NCBI RefSeq assembly: GCF_003265705.1
Contig: NW_020312935.1
Coordinates: forward strand, 4,451,392-4,515,391
Length of the DNA: 64,000 nucleotides
Direction: 5' to 3'
Origin: Callorhinus ursinus
Taxonomy: Eukaryota; Chordata; Mammalia; Carnivora; Otariidae
Shown here: in pieces, positions 58,667-64,000 of the stretch
Layout of the letters: each line of letters opens with the position of its first letter
Position numbering within the stretch: position 1 is the first letter of the stretch
Position numbers and translations under genes: made by a program
Notes under the pieces: model-generated
Databases searched by the model: none
Told to the model about the DNA's origin: nothing
Seen by the model: only the letters and a program-made list of their open reading frames with translations

Positions 58667-61600
58667 TAAGCTCCAAGCATTAAGGTGAGCTGCTAAAAGC
58701 AAGAGCAACTGAATGTAACAATATAAAGGAATAAAAAAGGTTCATAGTTTATTTAGGTCCTTCTGCCATAAATAAATTTAATTGTTGCTTCCAAGGCCTT
58801 CGCTGGCTCATGGAGTCTCTCCCATATGTAGTTATAAGTTATAACAGTAATCTGGAAATTGTATTATTAGCACAAGTATCAACCACTGACCACTGAGCTA
58901 ACTCTTCGTAAGAAGACAAATGCTTTTTGTAACCAAATATTCAGAATGTTGTACTTAACATTGACCTTTAGGTGTAAGGAACATTAAACAATGTTAAAAA
59001 AAATTCATCATTATTGAATAAGAATATGGTAGCATAGCACAGCCCTTGTATAAATAACCAAAATTTATGAAAACAAAAATTGGGTTTTCTGCCTCCATCC
59101 AATCAAGCCACTACAGTTCAGGTGTGTGTTCTGTTCTAAACTTAGATACTATAAAACAGAAAATTGGTCCCTGGTGACTTGGCATTGGCAATCAGCATTT
59201 TATAATGATAAGCCTCTTGCTAAATGACAGAACAGAAGTCAGCACACAAGCCAGTCTTCTTGCCACCACTTCATCCACAGAGCAGTGTTAACAAACATTC
59301 TAATTGGAACTTGGTGAACAAATAGACTTCCCGAGTCTCCTGTGTAATCTCTTAGGAAAAAAGTCAGAAAACTCAGAAATAAACTTACAGTATTTTATTT
59401 CTACTTCTTATTTTTATACCTGCTGGATAAGCCACCTCTTTATACCTCTGCAGTTAGAGTTTTACATTTTAAAACTGAAGCACTGGATTGTGTGGCTGGT
59501 CCTTCTTATAACCTGAACTATATTGGGTAATTTTTCCTGATGGGGTGGGGAGAGATGATATATTGAGGAAAATGCTTTTGGTTCAGAGAATTTATAAAGT
59601 AGCTCTGGATATTACAAGATGGGGAAAATGTTATTAAAATTACAAACATGGGATTTTTTTTTTAGTGTCATTATAAATAAAAGGCATAGAATACAGAAAG
59701 CCAATTAATAATAACAATAACAACAATAAAATATTAAATATATAGTGAGCAAGGACTGAATGGCTCATTCTTGTGAAACACCATTGGACACAACTGCCTA
59801 GATGGGTTTCCTTACTCTAACATTTTTCTGAGTGAAAGATCCAGCAAACACACAGTAAGCTGCCTTTAGCCCACTAATAACATCAAGGAACTGCCCGATG
59901 GAATGGCCACAGATGAACAGGTCATTTGTTTCAAAAGATACTTAAATACTCAATAAAGACATAACAAACCCCCCCTCACTGTTATCAGACGCCACGTTGT
60001 GGTAGAACATCAGACAAACTCACAAATTTACCACAAAAATGTGTGGCAAAAAAAGAATAGTTTATATATATGTATATATATAAATTTCTATATTTATGCC
60101 AATGTACTCACTCAGTACAAATAGCAAAATAGTATACCATTTCCTAAATACAAAATATAGCTTTCCAAAAAAATGAAACACACATTAGATATAAACCATC
60201 CAAAACTTGAACGATTGAAAACTGTATTCAAAAGTAAATGACCCAGAGTAGGTCTCTTTCTGAAAAGTTCCCTTCATATCGGCAAGAAGCCTGTACTACT
60301 GAAAACGTAATTCAATGCCTCTCAATCAGAGAGAGAAAGAAAGAAAGGGTTGGGGGTGGAGGAACGAATATATAAGAACAAAGAGAAAAAACAAATTAGA
60401 AGAAGAGCACGTTCAAAGAACCAAGGAAGACCACAAAAAGGGGGAAAAAATCTGGCTATATAAACAAAAGCAACACCACAATTCCACAAAGTTCAACTAA
60501 ATGTATAGGATAGAAAAAAATTAAAAACAAACAAACAAACAGAAAAGTAGCCTACAACAATCATTTAACAGGCTATTTTCTTGTACACTTAAAAAAAATG
60601 AAAGGGACATGAATACCAAAACATCTTATCTACATATAGAAGCCACACACAATTTGGCCTTAAACTGTATTAACAGCTTTCTACATGCCAAAAGGAAAAT
60701 AAGACATAAGCATGTGTCCAGACAACAGGTTGGAGTGAGAAGCAGGCATCCCATGGGTGGCAAGAACACCCAGAACTGTATAACTAATGCTACAACTGCA
60801 AATTCTGGAGTGTATAATTTTGCTCTCTATAGATGTAACACAAGTTAATTCTTCATTTTAAGTCAATGATATGACCCTGTAAAGCCTAAGGCTTGTGGGA
60901 ACCATCAGATAAGTGACCACTTCAAACTGTAAAGCACTGAGGTGACAAGTGAATTACACTCACTGCAGTTCAGGGAGAAGTGATGTTTCAGGAAATTTTA
61001 GTTTGCCTTTTTTTTTTTTAAATTAAAATGTACACTGTTTCCTATTAGAGGGAAAATTTGAAGACTTCAGAACAGCACCGTTCATGGAAAAAAATGAATG
61101 CATTGTTTCTTGTGTCTCAGGAATCTGCTCCCCTCATTCCTGAAAGGGTAGCCCCCTGCCCTGCCTGTGCTGCAGAGGTTGCTGGGTTACCCCAGACCAA
61201 AGTGGCCTTTTCCTTTAAGTTGCTACAGGGTCACAAAGCTAGTAGATTACTAATTGTCTAAAATAAAGTGAAGAAGAGGGGGAGAAGAATATAAATGAAT
61301 ATAAAAAGGAAACATCGGTCCACGACTGGGATAAGAAGAAAGCAGACTCAAATTGCTGTGTCAGTTTTAAACTGCCGTAGGAGGATATCAGAACATAATT
61401 TACCATTTTTTAGCCCCTTCATTTTTTTGATAGAGCAAGATAATTATTCTTCTATGCACAGTTATGGCTAAACCCCTTAAAAGAAACACAGAGAATTAAC
61501 AACTCTCCAAAAAATAAAATCAATAGCATTTCAAGTCTTCCTAGTTTGTGTGTTGTCTGCCTTTCTGATAAATAAAGAGGCCTCTTACATGTGCAGAGCT

Positions 61601-62642
61601 CTTAATACAGCTTACTTGTCAGAATGTTACCCCTTCAGTTTCTCCATAAAAACTGAAAAAAAGATTCCTTCACTATGGCCAATAACTGTGCTTTTTATAT
61701 TGAAAAATCACAGCCTTAGTTTTAGTTGCTATTTGAACTTTCCTTTTTCAATAGCCATTACGTGACTAAAACAATGCAGGAAAGAAAATATGAATAAAGA
61801 ACAAAAGTAAACATGACATTTTGAATTACTTTCTAATAGCAATAATAACTGAGCAGTCCAGCTTTTGGATTTAAACTGTACTTTTAAAGAAACAGCGCCT
61901 AGGAAAATAGCAACAATTAATTCTGTCAGCTGGAAACTCAAAAGGATTCTCAGTCATCACTGTTATTAGGAATATAAAATATGAAGATGTTAACAATGGT
62001 GGCTAATCACTGCAACAGGCAGCATAGATGTGCTCTTTTGCAGTAAGAGTAAAATCTATCCATTTACTCAATCACAGTTTTTCATACTTTGTTTTGTTTT
62101 TAAAGTAACAGTTCAAAAATCCACATGGAATCACATGATCTCAGGACATCTTGGAATCAGAATTTTCTTCATGGAATTTCTATAAAAGAAGGAGAAGTTG
62201 AATATAACTCACTAGGGAGTGAAAGCATTTAGAAATTTCCTGTTACCCTGAATAACCCCAAAGTATATTACAGTATTATAAATGATACTTCACCATATTT
62301 ATACTTCCACAGACTTTTCTGACTCAGTATTTATTTCTTGAGGAAGGGTGAAATGAGATATAATTATATCCAATATACAGTACATTCACTGGATGTTCTG
62401 TCGTTCCACGGCAAAGAAACTTAGAGCCAGAAGGATTGCCTAGTACTAACAATACAACTACAAGCTATCATTCAGAGTAATTTGTGCAGCTTGAAAAAGC
62501 ATCATCTTGTGAGAAAGCCATATTTCAAAAGAGTAGGGTCTAAAAGGTGTTATTACTTAAACACAAATCTTGTAAGAATAACACAATTTATCGATGCTTT
62601 TCAATAAAAAAAGAAGCCAAAATGCAATACTTACTCATTCAG

Positions 62643-63978
62643 TTAAAAAGTGCCAGTCAAGTTGTTCCCTTGGTTTTGCAATGAAACAAGCAAATCAATC
62701 TTTTCAATGTTCTGGTTGGCATTTATAGAGGATGCTAGTGAAGAATTCTCCGGCATTTGCTGAGAAAGAAGTGTTGTCACAGGTGGCTGGCCCTCATTCT
62801 GGGGTTGGCCTGGCTGACTTATGGCCATCAACTGATCTGGCAATGTAGCTGGTCCAGAAGTTAAAAGCTGACTACAGTCTGCAGAGACATTTAAAATAGA
62901 GAAGCTACCAGATTAGTTACTTTCTGTTAAGATGCATAAGAAGATATTTATTAGTTGCTGGGGGAAATTCATTATTGTACTTATTCAAAAGAGAACTAGA
63001 AGGGGGGCACCTGAGAGCCCCCAAAAGGGTTTTCACCAAATGGTACTGGAATTCATCCCAGGTCTCCTCTAAGTGGTATACAAATACAACTTTGCTTCGT
63101 TAATCGTTAAGTCCTACACATTTTCCTTGGTATATAAATATTAAAGATGAGTTTCTACTTCCTTGGAAACTACTTGCTTTAATTGGCAGAGATATTTTCT
63201 GTCATTCTTACTTCATTTTCCTTTCAAGTTTATAGATTAAAATGGCAAACACATTCATTTATATTCATGACTGCATTTAGTCCTCCCAATATCCTTTTCG
63301 AGTAAGTACATAATATTACCACCATTTAAAGATGTGGAAACTGAAGCTTTTGCAGGTCACATAACTTGTCCACGATCTCATGGTATATAAATGGTATAGC
63401 TGGGACTTGAACTCAGTTCCAAGTATAATCTGTGCTCTTAAGACCCCTGTGTTTTGGGGCGCCTGGGTGGCTCAGCTGGTTAAGCAACTGCCTTGGGCTC
63501 AGGTCATGATCCCAGGGTCCTGGGATCAAGTCCCGCATCAGGCTCCCTGCTCTTCGGAGAGCCTGCTTCTCCCTCTGCCCGCAGCTCCCCCTGCTTGTGT
63601 TCCCTCTCTCGCTGTGTCTTTCTCTGTCAAATAAATAAATCTTAAAAAAAAAAAAAAGACCCGTGTTTTGCTTCCTTTTAATAAAAATAGTAATAATCTG
63701 ACCACTTCAACCAATAACATTTAAGAAATAAGAAATTAGAAAGAGTTTCTTACTATTCTGAATGCCAAACAAGAACATTCCAGAAGTCTGTTGAGATGAG
63801 CCAGGAGAATTCTGTAGTTGGTTCATTGTGCCTCCAGTGGTGTTGTGAAATAAAGTTGCCTGTGCCTGAGGGGAAGATGCGGTTCCCTGGATTCCGGGCA
63901 TGTTGTTCTGAGGGGAATAAAGAGGAGACTGCTGCATGTCTTGTTGGTTCATACTGGTCTGCAAAGCAGACATGGATG
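62643..63978 (-). CDS. NFAT5: NFAT5 (TonEBP), last two coding exons, partial
   Basis: NFAT5 is the Rel-family osmotic-stress transcription factor; only its C-terminal end is here. On the minus strand the penultimate exon is 63978-63754 (225 nt). It is preceded by a CTGTTCCTCTCTCCAG acceptor and ends at a GTAAGA donor. It encodes [20 protein letters not shown] and continues to MFLFGIQN, a Gln/Ser-rich transactivation region. The last exon is 62878-62643, with acceptor CTCTGCAG. It encodes [10 protein letters not shown] through [20 protein letters not shown] and ends in TAA at 62645-62643. Phases join (A|AC = Asn). Upstream exons, including the DNA-binding domain, lie beyond base 64000. The gene converges on NQO1. 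Assignment rests on recognition of the family C-terminus. Confidence 0.95.
62879..63753 (-). other. NFAT5: NFAT5 last intron
   Basis: The intron runs from the GTAAGA donor (63753) to the CTCTGCAG acceptor (62879). It contains a plus-oriented CAN SINE (63456-63657) and MIR-like sequence at about 63280-63430. Confidence 0.85.
63456..63657 (+). repeat. CAN SINE in NFAT5 last intron
   Basis: Flanked by AAGACCCCTGTGTTTT and AAGACCCGTGTTTTG. Antisense to NFAT5. Confidence 0.96.
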
Positions 63979-64000
63979 CTGGAGAGAGGAACAGTGTTAC

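Larger units (their letters stand above)
54333..62642 (-). other. NFAT5: NFAT5 3'UTR (about 8 kb)
   Basis: AT-rich unique sequence follows the NFAT5 stop on the minus strand, with no CAN SINE for over 8 kb, unlike every other stretch of this size in the window. Human NFAT5 also has a 3'UTR of roughly this length. It contains a TG/CA repeat at 54932-54976, a CA repeat at 58634-58664 and one old MER5A-like element (about 56198-56395). The long open frames here are short and non-coding in character. The far boundary is inferred from the minus-strand AATAAA signals. Confidence 0.75.

Overview
The window is nuclear DNA of a caniform carnivore. It carries roughly 50 copies or fragments of the tRNA-Lys-derived CAN SINE, recognised by a head reading GGCGCCTGGGTGGCTCAG, a CT-rich body and an A-rich AATAAA tail. 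The long body form resembles the arctoid type (bear, seal, mustelid) more than dog SINEC_Cf. I cannot name the species.

Four protein-coding loci are present, in the order of human 16q22.1 read backwards. (1) WWP2, minus strand: only the CpG-island promoter and a non-coding first exon (about 6.4-6.95 kb), followed by first-intron sequence down to base 1. (2) NOB1, plus strand, complete: nine coding exons from 13751 to 21525, predicted 419 aa, with a TATA-less NRF-1/ETS/YY1-type promoter and a CTCF-like motif. (3) NQO1, plus strand: six exons from about 38.7 to 50.03 kb, with an antioxidant response element and a TATA box. The 274-codon frame is intact, but the usual ATG is CTG and exon 1 has no ATG. 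(4) NFAT5, minus strand: the last two coding exons (62643-63978) plus an approximately 8 kb 3'UTR running down to about 54.3-54.9 kb. NQO1 and NFAT5 are convergent.

Layout: 1-6793 WWP2 intron with an ancient MaLR-like LTR, MIR, L1, L2 and MER5 relics; 6.95-13.5 kb WWP2-NOB1 intergenic, SINE-rich; 13.5-22 kb NOB1; 22-38.2 kb NOB1-NQO1 intergenic, with nested SINEs, L1 fragments, a solitary LTR and a decayed class I ERV with its LTR; 38.2-50.05 kb NQO1, whose intron 1 holds a near-perfect 274-bp direct duplication; 50.05-54.3 kb intergenic; 54.3-64 kb NFAT5.

The genes are not an operon. NOB1 matures 18S rRNA, NQO1 is the NRF2-inducible quinone reductase, NFAT5 is the osmotic-stress transcription factor and WWP2 is a HECT ubiquitin ligase. 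The most notable observation is the missing ATG of NQO1. I saw no CRISPR array, prokaryotic gene cluster or wholly new system.
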